In this document: positions 8,872 to 19,316 of the stretch, piece after piece
Numbering within the stretch: position 1 is the stretch's first letter
How the letters are laid out: every line of letters starts with the position of its first letter
Assembly (NCBI GenBank): GCA_003427395.1
Contig: BFEA01000649.1
Location: forward strand, 306,796 to 330,650
DNA from: Chara braunii
Taxonomy: Eukaryota; Streptophyta; Charophyceae; Charales; Characeae
Length of the DNA stretch: 23,855 nt
Reading direction: 5' to 3'
Notes under the pieces: model-generated
Told to the model about the DNA's origin: nothing
Seen by the model: the letters and a program-made list of their open reading frames with translations, nothing else
Database searches by the model: none
Program-made: the position numbers and the translations under genes

Positions 8872-10395
8872 ATGCCACTGCTCACTCGATCACAGACCAA
8901 GGTCATGGACCGGAAGGCGGAAGAATCCCTCCTGGCCTACGAGGAACGCCTGGCGGCATTCATTCAAGAGGCCAACGATAGGGCCGCCGCCGCAGCCAAG
9001 GAACGAAGTCAGATTGAGCAAGCAGAGGAGGTCAAGCGACGGAAGGAGGAACAGGACCAACTTCGTCAAGAGGAGGTAGACCTGCAGGCGGCAACTGAAC
9101 ACCGGTCACGCCAGAGGGAACGACTGTTCACGCGGGAGACCGTGATCGGGGATGAGACCGCACATTGCGTGGCGATGACATCTGCAGACGAGGCCCCGGA
9201 GACTGACAAAGGGTTGTCCGCCGTTGCGCAGATCTCCCACGACCTCGTGGCCACCTGCGCCCTGCAGAAGGAGGAAATCCTTCACCTGCAGCAAACAGTG
9301 GACCAGATGCTTACACGACTGCAGGCGTTGGAGAAACAGCCAGCTGCTGTAGCAGCCGCTGGGCCTTCCAACCTTACCACCCGCGTTCAAGTCTTGGAGG
9401 ATGACGTCAGCAATATCAAGCGTGTGCATCAGGATTTCAGGACGTCGTAGCAAGCAACGAACTTGCAGTTGGAGACGCAGGTCCAGGCTGCTGCCACCGT
9501 AACGCCCACGCCGCATCCTTCCGGTGTCCACCCAAACTGGATGACATGCCAGTTTTCTGCGATCAGTCCAAGACGAAACCGATCTCGTGGTGGCGCCAGT
9601 TTACTCTCAGGCTCGACATGCACCATGTCCCGAACAACGATCGACATNNGTGCTTGTACCACCGATCTGGTGGTGCATGTCAAGCATGGCTGGACAACAT
9701 CTTGACCAGCCACGGCGTAGCAATGTCGGAACTGCACACCAAGCTCACTTGGCAGGAGTTGACTGACGCCTGGCACAAGCGATTCCAAGTGGAGCCGCCC
9801 GACNTGCAAGCGATGGACAAGCTCAACAAGCTCCATCAGAACACGCTGCTCAGTCAGGACTGGATTATCGAGTTCCAAAGACTCGCTTCCACACCTGACC
9901 TGCCTCTCGTATTCCGCGCCATCAAGCACTTGTTTATCATGCCCTCGTGTCCAGCTCTGCAAAACGCGCTGACGCAGATTGCAGAGACACTCGACACATT
10001 TGACAAGCTTTTCAGCACAGCGTCACGGATCATTCTCACGAATATAGAGCCCGCAACGCCGGCCGATCTTCCGCGACGACGAGCAGCACCCAGCCCAAGC
10101 CAAAGGTGGTTTGCATTACTCTACCGAGGCTGCAACACCAAACGAGGGTGAAGTGTTGGCAGCTGCCCGGGATGGTGGCCGGCCGCGCAACAATCACGGC
10201 CACAACAAGACGAAGACTCAGTCCACCTCTACACCGAGCACCGGATCAGCAGCCGACGAACCTTGGGCACAATACGGACTCTCGGCGAATTCCTATCGCA
10301 CGAGACTCAAGTACTGTTACTGCCTTTGGTGCAATAGCACCATCCACGATGCTGCACATTGCCCCACCAAGGGGAAACCCCGTTCGGGAAAGTAG
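8872..10395 (+). pseudogene. gag: gag (broken): coiled-coil N-terminus, capsid-like domain, zinc knuckle
   Basis: The likely start is the ATG at 8872 (MPLLTRSQTK); an in-frame open start lies upstream at 8824. The first part is rich in Glu/Arg/Ala heptads (EEVKRRKEEQDQLRQEE) and looks coiled-coil. A TAG at 9448 stops this frame. After it the frame shifts once near 9500-9534 and the retrotransposon gag (capsid) signature appears, with SWWRQFTLRLD, CQAWLDNI and TWQELTDAWHKRF. A second shift at about 10060-10115 leads to a CCHC zinc knuckle, C-X2-C-X4-H-X4-C, at codons 10321, 10330, 10345 and 10360. Ambiguous bases occur at 9648-9649 and 9804. Gag would form the virus-like particle and bind the RNA. 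With two frameshifts and a stop, this copy is non-functional. Confidence 0.85.
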
Positions 10396-11560
10396 GCGCC
10401 GCCGAGGGTGACTCGACACCTCCCTCGACGCCATCCAGAGCGGTTGTGCGCACGACTGCCCTTTCTTCTAAGGCATATGCGGATGTCGGGAGTCTTCCAC
10501 TTTCATTCGAAGACTTCGCTGTCCGGCTCATTCCTTCAATGGATGCTTCTCAAGGACAAGATACATGTGCGGCTTTCTTACTGTCCGAAGGTTCTTCCGC
10601 CANTTCGTCTTCATCAAGGGATTCGGCAAGCATGTTCAACGAGGAGGTCTTGGACCCGCTCACGCCCGGGGACTTCGCTTGGATTCCTCTCCCTACGACG
10701 GGCAACCTTCCGGGGCCGCAAAGCGCAGCACTATGCACCCTCTTACATGAGTATCTTTCTTTCCATGCACCACCAACTTCGTCGACGGTAGACGAAGTCA
10801 CAAAGGGGGACATGCTTGGCTATGTTGCCAAGGTGGCCCGCGAGTTTGTCTCGCAACGGTACGCAAAAAACAATGCACCGTTGCTCTACGTTCGCATTCA
10901 GATTGGGNAAGCGGCCTGCAACGCTTTGCTAGATTGCGACGCAACTCGCAACTTCATCAACCAGTCCTTCATGACTCGGGCTGGCCTTGGCTCACAAGTA
11001 CGGAGGAAGTCACATCCGACGACGGTCGCTCTTGCCGACAATAAGACGAAACAACTTTTAGACCGTTACATCTCGGCTGTCCCGGTGTACTTTGCACCGC
11101 ACGCATGTGAACCCGTCACTTTTGACGTGTTGGACACGGACTTCGATGTCATTTTGGGGATGCCTTGGCTTTCTAGCGCGGACCACACCGTCAATTTCCA
11201 TCGACGCATGCTCACGATTCGTGATGCAACTGGCGCCGAGGTCCCGTGTACTATTCCTCCTCCTCGCTCTTCCATTCGGTGCCAAGTCGTGAGTGCCAAA
11301 TCTTTTCGAGACACATGTCGTTCCGAGCATGTCGAAGAGATTGGCATCGCTTTTCTTCGAACCGTCCCGACGACCGACTCATCGTCCACAGATGTGTCTT
11401 CCGACCCCTGTGTGACCCGGTTGTTAGACAAGTTCTCGGATGTTTTTGAGACACCCTCCGGTATAATGCTGGACCGACCGATCTCCCACGAGATCATACT
11501 CGAGGCCGGCGCCGTGCCACCAAAGGGATGCATTTATCGCATGTCTGAGGAGGAGCTCAC
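10396..11560 (+). pseudogene. pol, protease region with altered catalytic motif
   Basis: This frame is offset from the zinc-knuckle frame and overlaps it (open from 10359). The aspartic protease region is recognised by ALLDCDATRNFINQSF (Asp codon at 10932) and by the flap/core segment TFDVLDTDFDVILGMPWLSS (near 11120-11172). The usual catalytic triplet D-S/T-G reads D-C-D here, so both the second and third positions are changed and activity is not expected. The frame runs into the pol linker (LLDKFSDVFETP, typical of Gypsy elements). It loses the RT frame near 11550-11564 through the apparent absence of one base. Ambiguous bases lie at 10603 and 10908. Confidence 0.8.
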
Positions 11561-11563
11561 GGT

Positions 11564-12880
11564 GTGCAACTCGACGATCTACTTGACAAGGGATGGATCC
11601 GCCCTAGCAGCTCACCTTACGGTGCGCCCGTTCTCTTCGTTCGGAAGAAGAACAAGGACCTTCGACTTTGCATTGACTACCGACGNCTCAACGNGCAAAC
11701 CATCAAGAACGCNGGGNCTCTACCTCGCANTGACGATNTGCTTGAGCGGTTGGGNGGCGCCAAGTACTTTTCGAAGTTGGACCTCAAGTCGGGCTACCAT
11801 CAGATTTCCATCCGCCCGCAAGATCGGTACAAAACCGCGTTCAAGACGCGATATGCGCATTTTGAGTGGGTAGGTATGCCTTTTGGCCTCACCAATGCCC
11901 CGACCACTTTTCAGGCGGCCATGACCACCGAGTTTCGCGCTATGTTGGACCGCTTCGTCTTGGTCTACTTAGACGACATCCTCGTCTATAGTCGAACTCT
12001 AGAGGAGCATCTCGAGCACCTTCGCCGTGTTCTAAAGACTTTTCGGTCAGCCCAGTACAAAGCTAACCGCGACAAATGCGAGTTTGTCCGACAAGAGCTT
12101 GAATACTTGGGTCATTTTGTCTCTCTGGAAGGCATTCGTCCGTTGGCGGACAAGATTCAAGCCATCCAGGAGTGGCCCGAGCCGAAGAATGTGACGGACC
12201 GATCCTTCCTCGGCTTGGCCGGTTATTATCAGCGCTTCATCAAGGGTTACTCGAAGATCGCGGCCAACCTAAGCAAGTTACAAAGCGAGGAGCAGCCTTT
12301 TGACTTCGACGACGCCGCGCGTCATTCTTTTTAAACACTCAAAGGGGCACTCTTGTCCGTCGAGGTGTTACATATTTACGACCCGCTTCTAGCTACGCGC
12401 GTCACTACCGATGCGTTGGGCTATGGCATTGGGGCCGTCCTTGAGCAACATGATGGCACGGACTGGCACCCGGTCGAGTACTTTAGCAAGAAAGTACCTC
12501 CCGTGCATTCGATCGATGACACACGGAAGAAGGAGCTTCTTGCCTTCGTCCACACCCTCAAGCGTTGGTGACATTTTCTCCTTGGTCGGAAACCATTCCG
12601 ATGGGTAGCGGATAACAATCCGTTGGTATTCTACAAGTCGCAAGACACAATTAACAGTACCATTGCCCGTTGGATGACTTTCATCGACCAGTTTGACTTT
12701 TTCCCCAATCACATTCCCGAGAAGTCAAACCGTTTTGCGGACGTCCTCCCACGGCGATCGGATCTTTGCACCGCAGTCTACTCTACCTTCGAGATCGACG
12801 ACGACTTGCGGGAGAGCTTATCTGTGGCTATCAAGTCGACCCCCACTTTCGAGACAAGTACGGGAATTGCTCCTCTCTGA
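11564..12880 (+). pseudogene. pol, reverse transcriptase and RNase H (nonsense mutations)
   Basis: The RT blocks are clear: [19 protein letters not shown], then KLDLKSGYHQI (first catalytic Asp codon 11780-11782), FEWVGMPFGLTNAP and YLDDILVYS (YLDD at 11966-11977), followed by the thumb and connection. A TAA at 12332 lies where Gln is expected (SF-stop-TLKGALLS). RNase H follows in the same frame: TTDALGYGIGAVLEQ (Asp), KKELLAFVHTLKRW (Glu), then a TGA at 12569 where Arg is expected (RW-stop-HFLLGRK), then WVADNNPLV and NRFADVLPRR (further Asp residues). Both stops are explained by single C-to-T changes. Seven isolated N bases lie between 11686 and 11755 in conserved RT codons. The frame is lost again near 12830. 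Confidence 0.93.
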
Positions 12881-13027
12881 ATCCGGTGCCTTCACATTAT
12901 GGGATCCAAGAGGGCTACTTACTTGTGCATTCACGGGGTAAGGATCTTCTTTGTGTGCCGAGTGATTCACACTTGCGGACACGGCTTCTTGGCGAGTTTC
13001 ACGATGCGCCCGCCTCCGGACATTTTG

Positions 13028-13497
13028 AGAGAAGGTTAACAACACTCGTATTTTTCATCACCACTTCAGGACACCCTTCACCACTTCAGGATGCAGTCTG
13101 CCTAAACAGGTGGTTTTCAGGGTCTTCAGACCTTTCACCACTTCAAGACCATTCAGGTCTGAAAATCCTGAATGGTCCTGAAGTGGTGAAAGCTCCGAAG
13201 ACCCTGAAAACCACCTGTTTAGGCAGGCTGCATCCTGAAGTGGTGAAGGGTGGTTTTCATGGTCTTCGGACCTTTCACCACTTCAGGACCATTCAGGATT
13301 TTCAGACTGCCCAAAACTCTCACTTGACCACTTTAAGACACCCTTTACCACTTCAGGATGCAACCTGCCCAAACAGGTGGTTTTCAGGGTCTTCGGACCT
13401 TTCACCACTTCAGGACCATTCATGATTTTCAGACTGCCCAAAACTCTCACTTCAGAATTTTCATTTTTGAATTTTCAGCTACCCGATAACCGCTTGT
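13028..13497. mobile_element. Non-autonomous insertion with 10-bp target duplication and long hairpin
   Basis: The integrase sequence GGACATTTTG occurs at both 13018-13027 and 13498-13507, and deleting the intervening 470 bp plus one copy restores a continuous integrase. The insert carries three copies of an ~85-110-bp unit, one inverted. Arms 13072-13157 and 13167-13252 form an 86-bp inverted repeat with about 4 mismatches around a 9-base spacer. A third copy lies at about 13253-13440. Terminal inverted repeats are weak: the two ends share a GGTTA.C core. A 9-10-bp duplication would suit a Mutator-like (MULE) non-autonomous element, but the class is inferred. A related relic lies at about 541-1375. 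Confidence 0.8.
13072..13252. repeat. 86-bp perfect-length inverted repeat (hairpin)
   Basis: The left arm 13072-13157 and right arm 13167-13252 are reverse complements apart from about 4 mismatches. The spacer is 13158-13166. A transcript across it would fold into a long near-perfect stem. Confidence 0.9.
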
Positions 13498-13629
13498 GGA
13501 CATTTTGGTGTCAACCGTACACTTGGCCGACTTCGCCAGCGGTTCTATTGGCCCGACCTTCTCTAGGACGCCACCCGCTATTGTGAGTCGTGCGAAGTCT
13601 GTCGGCGTTGCAAGTCACGCAACCATTGT

Positions 13630-13861
13630 CCGTTCGGCGAGCTACACCCACTACCAGTGCCCCTTGGGCGACGGGAAGCAATTGCTATGGATATCACCGG
13701 CCCCTTCCCGAAGCACAAGACCGGCGCTGTCTCTTATACACATCTAGATGTGTATAAGAGACAGCCGTTCGGCGAGCTACACCCACTACCAGTGCCCCTT
13801 GGGCGACGGGAAGCAATTGCTATGGATATCACCGGCCCCTTCCCGAAGCACAAGACCGGCG
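13630..13861. repeat. 97-bp duplication flanking the adapter (assembly artefact)
   Basis: Bases 13630-13726 and 13765-13861 appear identical and flank the adapter. The duplicate is most likely a mate-pair read fused to itself during assembly or gap filling. The real element should have one copy and no adapter, so this locus is 135 bp too long. Confidence 0.92.
13727..13764. other. Nextera transposase adapter junction (sequencing artefact)
   Basis: CTGTCTCTTATACACATCT (13727-13745) is followed directly by its reverse complement AGATGTGTATAAGAGACAG (13746-13764). This is the Tn5 mosaic-end junction used in Nextera mate-pair libraries. Translation gives the well-known contaminant peptide SYTHLDVYKRQ. 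It is not biological sequence. Confidence 0.98.
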
Positions 13862-14965
13862 TGGATGGGATCCTCACGGTCATCGACCGCCTCACCAAGT
13901 ACGCNANGTTTTTGCCTTGCCGCTATNACGCAAAGGCACCGGAGTTAGCCGAGGTCTTATACACCGGTTGGATTCGCTCCAAGGGCTACCCCAAGGAGAT
14001 CGTTTGNGACCGGGACACTCGCTTTCTCTCCGACTTTTGGGTCGCCCTCGTCAAGCGATGGAGCTCATCTTTGAAGCCGAGTTCGGCTCGCCACCCGCAA
14101 ACCGATGGTCAAATGGAAAGGGCGCATCAGACCGCCCAAGTCCTTCAACGCACTCTTATCCGTCCCGACCATGTTGATTGGGTTGAGCGCTTGCCAGACG
14201 TTGAGTTGACTTACAACTCATCGATCCACCCGGCTATCGGGATGTCGCCATTCGAGTTTGAGCATGGTTCACCCATCTCATCGCCGTTGGACGCCACTTT
14301 ACCGCGCACAGCCGAGAGTGACGACCATCTTGCGTTCCTTCGTCGCATGCAAGAGCTTCTTGTCACGGCACGGGATCAAATGTCAAGGACGCAAATACAG
14401 ATGAGCCGTCAAGCCAACCGCAATCGCCTTCCTTGCCCGTTCCGCGCCGACTATCTGGTTTGGGTCTCCACCGCGGAGTTCAGCCTTGAGCAAGACATCT
14501 CTCGCAAGCTCCTTCCCAAGTGGACGGGGCCTTGACGTATTCTCTCTGCAGTTGGTGATGATCCTGAGGGGCCTTCAATCCGCATCGCGGTGCCACCTCA
14601 CTTGCCTGTGCACACGGTGTTCCACTGTTCCAAACTCGCTCCGTTTATTTCAGCGGAGTCCGGCGAGTTTCCCGGTCGACGTACGCAAGACCCTCCTTCC
14701 ATGGACGGATTTCAGGAGGCCGGCTACATCATCACCGACCGGCACCATGGCAATAAAGAAACAGAGTTTCTACTTCACTTTTCCTACTGCAGCCACAAGG
14801 CTGACCGTCGGCTGACGCGTTCGGAACTGCAGGCCACAGCTCCCGCCGTTCTCTCACGTTATCTTAGCAAAGGGAAGACTACGCCGAACACTCCTGCTCC
14901 TCGCCTTCCTCGCTACATTCCGCCATCGGATCGGCAACTTCGCTCACGCCCCGGCTCGTCTTCAT

Positions 14966-14978
14966 AAGGAGGGGGGCG
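14966..14978 (+). promoter_or_regulatory. Polypurine tract
   Basis: AAGGAGGGGGGCG lies directly before the 3' LTR TGTTACATG and overlaps the end of the pol frame (stop at 14965-14967). This is the expected place for the plus-strand primer. Confidence 0.85.
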
Positions 14979-16369
14979 TGTTACATGCTGAAAGCCTACA
15001 CACGGGCCCCTCACGGGACCCGAGATTGGAATAGGGCCCCCAGGTCGCGTCACCGCAACCTGAAGACCCTATGGCATTTTTACTTGGGCCTGCATCAGAA
15101 AAATGCCAGCTTTAGATTATTTTTATATTATTTTATTTATTTATTTGCTGTTGTTTTTCTAACGGGTGTACTATTGTCCGTTTTGTGGCCAGGTACATGT
15201 TTTAGGACCAGGGCCAGATTCAGGCCTAGAGGCTGAGCTCCTAAAAACGTTTGGACCTTTTCTTTTGTTTTCAAACAGATTTTTACCTGTTCGGACCCAG
15301 GTCGACGTTGAGGCCAGGTACGTCCGCACAGGACCGGTTTGAAGCCAAGTACCAGGAAACTGAATCCTGGACAGGGCCTGGACGTCCGGTAAGGACCCAG
15401 GCAGACCGTTTTTAGGCCAAGGACTGAACCAGTTTTTGAAGCCTGCGATCTGGACCGTGGATCGGAGTTTCGATCTGCACGGTCCAGAACGCAGGCCGTA
15501 GACTCACTGGGTCTGGCCCAGCACTACTTAAGTTGGGCCAACGCCCAGTTGTGGGAGAAGGTACCAGGAGAAATCCAGCGATATGCTGGTTCAGGAACTT
15601 GGCTGCTGCACTATTTTGGAGACTCCCTGTTGCGCTATTTTGAAGACTGCAGCTGCGCTGTTCATCGGCAATGAGGCGCAGCGCTGGAGGAGTCCAGCGC
15701 CGAGGAGAGTATTGGAGTTAGTTAGAGAGAGAGAGAGAAAGACAGAGAGATAGAGGGAGAGAGAGAGAGAAGAGGACTTACCTGTACCAGCGCCATAGCT
15801 AGCTCCGCAGTACCTGCAAGTTCAGCCATCGCCAGGTAAGTGCAGAAAGCGTCTAGCTTTCTTCTTCTTCTTCTTCTTCTTCTTCTTCTTCTTCAGAGTA
15901 GAGATAGAGGTGACTGCAGACATTGTTTGGACACGGCCTTCGGCCGTGTCTGACACGACATTCAGATCGAACTTACACTCTACATCGGGGTTGAGCTGTG
16001 TATGAAATTCGGAGATGAGACTTGGGTTGGACTTGGTTACCTCCTATGTCCCTCCTCTTTTGTATGTCTATGGATCTCTCCCCATGTGTGTGAGCGGAAG
16101 GGCAATCTTTTTGATGTCTTGCCCTTCCGAAGGTTCTGCCTTTCATGTTGTTGTCCACGTGTCCTTTTGATACTAAATCTTTCGCTGCGCTGCTTCCCAG
16201 CCCATGATGATAATGATACGAATGTGTTGTTGTTGATTTCCCGTTGGTTCACTCTTTGCATCGTGCACATTGACATCTTGTGAATGTTGCACCTATGCTG
16301 CTGGTTGTTGCCACTTTCGTCATTGCTAGATCCTAGGCTCTCAGTGCATTTCACTTCCTGATATGCTAC
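14979..16369 (+). repeat. 3' LTR
   Basis: It starts TGTTACATGCTGAAAGCC like the 5' LTR and can be aligned to it to ...GATATGCTAC. The final A of the 5' copy is replaced by T, where flanking (CT)n begins. The GA tract (about 15720-15770) is shorter and interrupted compared with the 5' LTR, and a (TTC)n tract lies at about 15859-15892. Confidence 0.9.
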
Positions 16370-16765
16370 TCTCTCTCTCTCTATATATATATACATATAC
16401 ATATATATATATATATATATATCATGTGGGTGGTATGGTGTTTTGTACAACGGTGACAAGTTACGCAAGAAAGAATGAACACTTGAAGAAAACATTGGAA
16501 AAATAAAAAATTAAAATAAAATAAAAATAAAATTTTATTATAGTGATTTGTGTGTATGAATAAAAAAAACGAATCAAGGACGTGGCGGAGTCGTGTGTAT
16601 GAAATGTTGAACGTGTCTTTTCTTATCGTGTGTGTTGTGAAGCATAAAATAAACGGAAGGAGGAGCGACGACAAGTAATGAGTCTCACATTATTTTGACC
16701 TGAAACGCACTTCACGTTGCGGGTGTGACGAGATCTTATATCCTTTAAGAAAGACAGTGCACACG
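16370..16765. other. AT-rich flank, no gene recognised
   Basis: A short (CT)n remnant is followed by (TA)n at about 16382-16422, then A/T-rich sequence with A-runs. This should contain the right flank of the LTR insertion site and the promoter region of the transposase gene. No specific motif is supported. Confidence 0.5.
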
Positions 16766-19316
16766 ATGGACGAGCGGATGGTGTGTGAATGCGGTCGTCC
16801 TTGTATGTCATTAAGGACATTGAACTCGCATAAAGCGAGAGCATGTCCCTCGTCCACATCTCGTAGAATGAATGATGACGACGGACACGCAGGGAACGAT
16901 AGCCCCGCACGGGAGGACGCTGCACCGGATGACAGTGGGGGGGGGTAACAATATTGTCAATGAAGAAGTGAATGAGAAACTTGATTGTGGTTCTGAAGAA
17001 GAAGATTCACCTGATGTGAGGCCATTCGACACATCGCGCAGGCTCGCTGCAATCATGTTGTCCTCCAGGGGTGGCTTAGGGATGTCGCTGAACGACATCG
17101 ACACTCTTTTGTCAGTACTGAGAGATCCAAGATTCTCGCCACAGGAAATCGTCTATCGTAATAGCCGTGACTTTTTACGGTGGACGAGCAGCCAGGCAGA
17201 GACGAACGGGTGGCAGGAGCTATATTTTAGGAATGAGGTCTTACCATCAGATGCACATGTCATCATGTGGTACCGAGATTGGCACACAACGTTCACGTCA
17301 TTGCTCAAAGAAATGATGAAAAGTATGCAGACGGTGTCGTGCCTTGAGGTGCAGCACCCCGAAGTACAACAAACAATCAAAAGTGCTCGGTCAGGTACTT
17401 TGTGGCATCACGTACAGACAGTCATCAGAGCAGAAAAGGGTGTAGATAAAAATGGCAACATACGGTACGTGGTGCCTATTTGTCTGTATTATGACAAAAC
17501 ACATGTAGATGGACGACAAAAACAGACGACATATTCATTAATGATGTCAATAGGTGACCATGCACATGATGTGACACTTTTTGCATATCTCCCTGTCCTC
17601 CATCACCGCCCACGCGACAAGGCTGGGTTTTGCAAAGCTCCACGTTCAGAAAACGCAAAGCCATCATATTGCACTCAACACTTTCTGTCGTGTTGCAAGC
17701 TGCAAAGCAAGCGTCGCATGACGGATTTGTTTATAATGATGAACGATGGGGAGAGATAACAGTGCACCCATTCCTCTTGAGTTACATTCAAGACTACCCT
17801 GAGAGATGTGTCATCGCAACGGTGAAATACGGCGTATGTGCGACATGCACTGTCTCTAAATCAGATTTTGACGTCATCGCAGACTTCACTAACTGTCGGA
17901 GATCACAAACAATGGAGGCTCAGCTTATTACCCAATTTCATTCAACAGATAATGATGATGTTCGCCGACTAACAAAAACACGATTGTCGGACTTGAACAT
18001 ACACACGCATGTAAAAGAGAATGGTCTGTGGGAATTTTACAATGATCCTGATGACGACGATCCCATGTTTGACATCCACTTGGTTTTGCAACCAAACCGC
18101 ATGCACACTATCGAGCACGACATTTTTTTGCACATGTTAGACACATTCAAAGCAGCTGCATGCGATAAGTTGAGCCACGTCGCACAAAGTGATGTGTTGA
18201 AGAAGTTGGATGCGAAGTTGCAAATGTTGAGCGAGAGAAGCAATACCACATATCCACAACTTGTGCTGTCTGTTGCAACAGGTAGCGACTACTTTTCACG
18301 TGAGGGGCGTTTTGAAGCAAAGCAGAACCGGTCGATCGTGACAGTGCGTATTCATAGTGCGCAATATAATTTCTGGTACGACAGGGAAACGAATAACAAC
18401 TTGTTTCTGAAAACTAATGGAGTTGTACATTTTGATATTTCGGTGCACAAAGCATTCGACAAATTCGCTTGACGCATGTGACAATCTCATCACAGACTTC
18501 ATAACAGCCCTCAAACAGGTGTTGGGTCATTACCAGACCTCGAACTGGAAACTGCCAAAGTTACATGACTTTCTCCATTTCAGGGCGTGTTTCGAACGGT
18601 TAAGTCTCCCTGACAATTTCGCAACCGATGAATGGGAGCACCACCACCAGAAGTTTTGCAAGCAGCCTTACCAGTCGTCGAACAAGCGTAAACCTTTCTT
18701 TCAAATGGTAAATCACGTTCGACGGTCTGTGGCATTTCACGACGACGTGGAATGTGCAAGGAAACGAAGGAAGAGGACGACAGAGAATTGGTAGTCCGTT
18801 ATGGAGTGCTCGACATGCGGAATGAATACACTAGCCGCACGTGACACAGCAAAGTTGCAACTTCGACTTTTCTCCTACGAGAACATTGAATTACATGAAA
18901 ACCCCGGAGCAACGGGAACGGGTTCGGCGATACTTAACGACCTCTCGTGCAAGGTGTATTTTCGAGGTGCTCTTCAGACGTACATGTCAGAAAACAGGTG
19001 CAATCCACCGAATGACGACATGTTCATGCACACAAGAACTCATCTTGCAATCGCAGCAACTGATGATGGAACAAGCAGGGGTGCACTTGTCCAAACAGCG
19101 AGGGTTTCACCAAACTTTCACGGGAGAGCAGTGTACAGTGATGTTGCTGTGAGGGCACAGTCAGGAAGTACGTGGTATGCATCTGTCGCAATGTTTTTTG
19201 TAATGAGAACCTGCACGGAAGAAGCGTCTACCACACACAACTGTGCCTTCGTAAAATGGTACAAAAAGGTCGATATAGAGATATCAGATATAACAGGTTG
19301 CAATAAATTACAATAG
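16766..19316 (+). pseudogene. Plavaka/EnSpm-type DDE transposase (frameshifted)
   Basis: The start is ATG 16766 (MDERMVCECG). An N-terminal Cys/His finger, CECGRPCMSLRTLNSHKARAC, resembles the finger found at the start of Plavaka-type transposases. The core includes YVVPICLYYDKTHVDG (Asp codon 17493) with a following SLMMSIG block. Then come VHPFLLSYIQDYPERCVIA, IHLVLQPNRMHTIEHDIF (Asp is common where Asn stands) and LPKLHDFLHF with FATDEWEHHHQKFCKQPY and SSNKRKPFFQM. The C-terminal block is SPNFHGRAVYSDVAVR ... WYASVAMFF. The frame changes at the G9 run 16937-16945, near 17620 and near 18465, and a TAG lies at 18792. It would cut and join element ends in the nucleus. Family assignment rests on these motifs from memory of the family. 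The breaks could be mutations or base errors. Confidence 0.7.

Larger units (their letters stand above)
12840..14967 (+). pseudogene. pol, integrase with chromodomain-like C-terminus (split)
   Basis: The frame is open from about 12840. The zinc-binding domain begins with LLGEFHDAPASGHF and is cut by the insertion at 13028-13497. It resumes with GVNRTLGRLRQRFYWPDL, and the Cys pair of the HHCC finger is in YCESCEVCRRC (13579-13611). The catalytic core follows: MDITGPFPKHKTG (Asp codon 13825 in the second duplicate copy), DRDTRFLSDFW (Asp 14008) and HPQTDGQMERAHQ (Glu 14116). A TGA at 14533 interrupts WTGP-stop-RILSAVGDD. The same frame then continues to 14967 through a chromodomain-like segment (GYIITDRHHGNKETEFLLHF ... 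LSRYL), though the aromatic cage is poorly preserved. Adapter sequence and a 97-bp duplication sit in the core start (13727-13861) and add 135 bp without shifting frame. Confidence 0.9.
6527..16369 (+). mobile_element. Degenerate Ty3/Gypsy LTR retrotransposon, chromovirus-like
   Basis: The element has two LTRs of about 1.4 kb, a primer-binding site just inside the 5' LTR and a polypurine tract just before the 3' LTR. The order gag, protease, RT, RNase H, integrase is diagnostic of Ty3/Gypsy rather than Copia, and a chromodomain-like segment follows the integrase. By hand count the LTRs differ at about 26 of the first ~450 positions, so the insertion is not recent. The flanks are TCTC before the 5' LTR and TCTC after the 3' LTR, consistent with a short target duplication, but both sides are CT microsatellite so this is weak. 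The left flank is the (CT)n start of the next unit of the 375-bp array. Coding frames contain several stops, frameshifts and a secondary insertion, so this copy cannot make its proteins. Confidence 0.92.

Noticed and set aside
13657-13860. A natural tandem duplication of the integrase core
   Set aside because: The two copies are identical and separated by an exact library adapter; it is an artefact.
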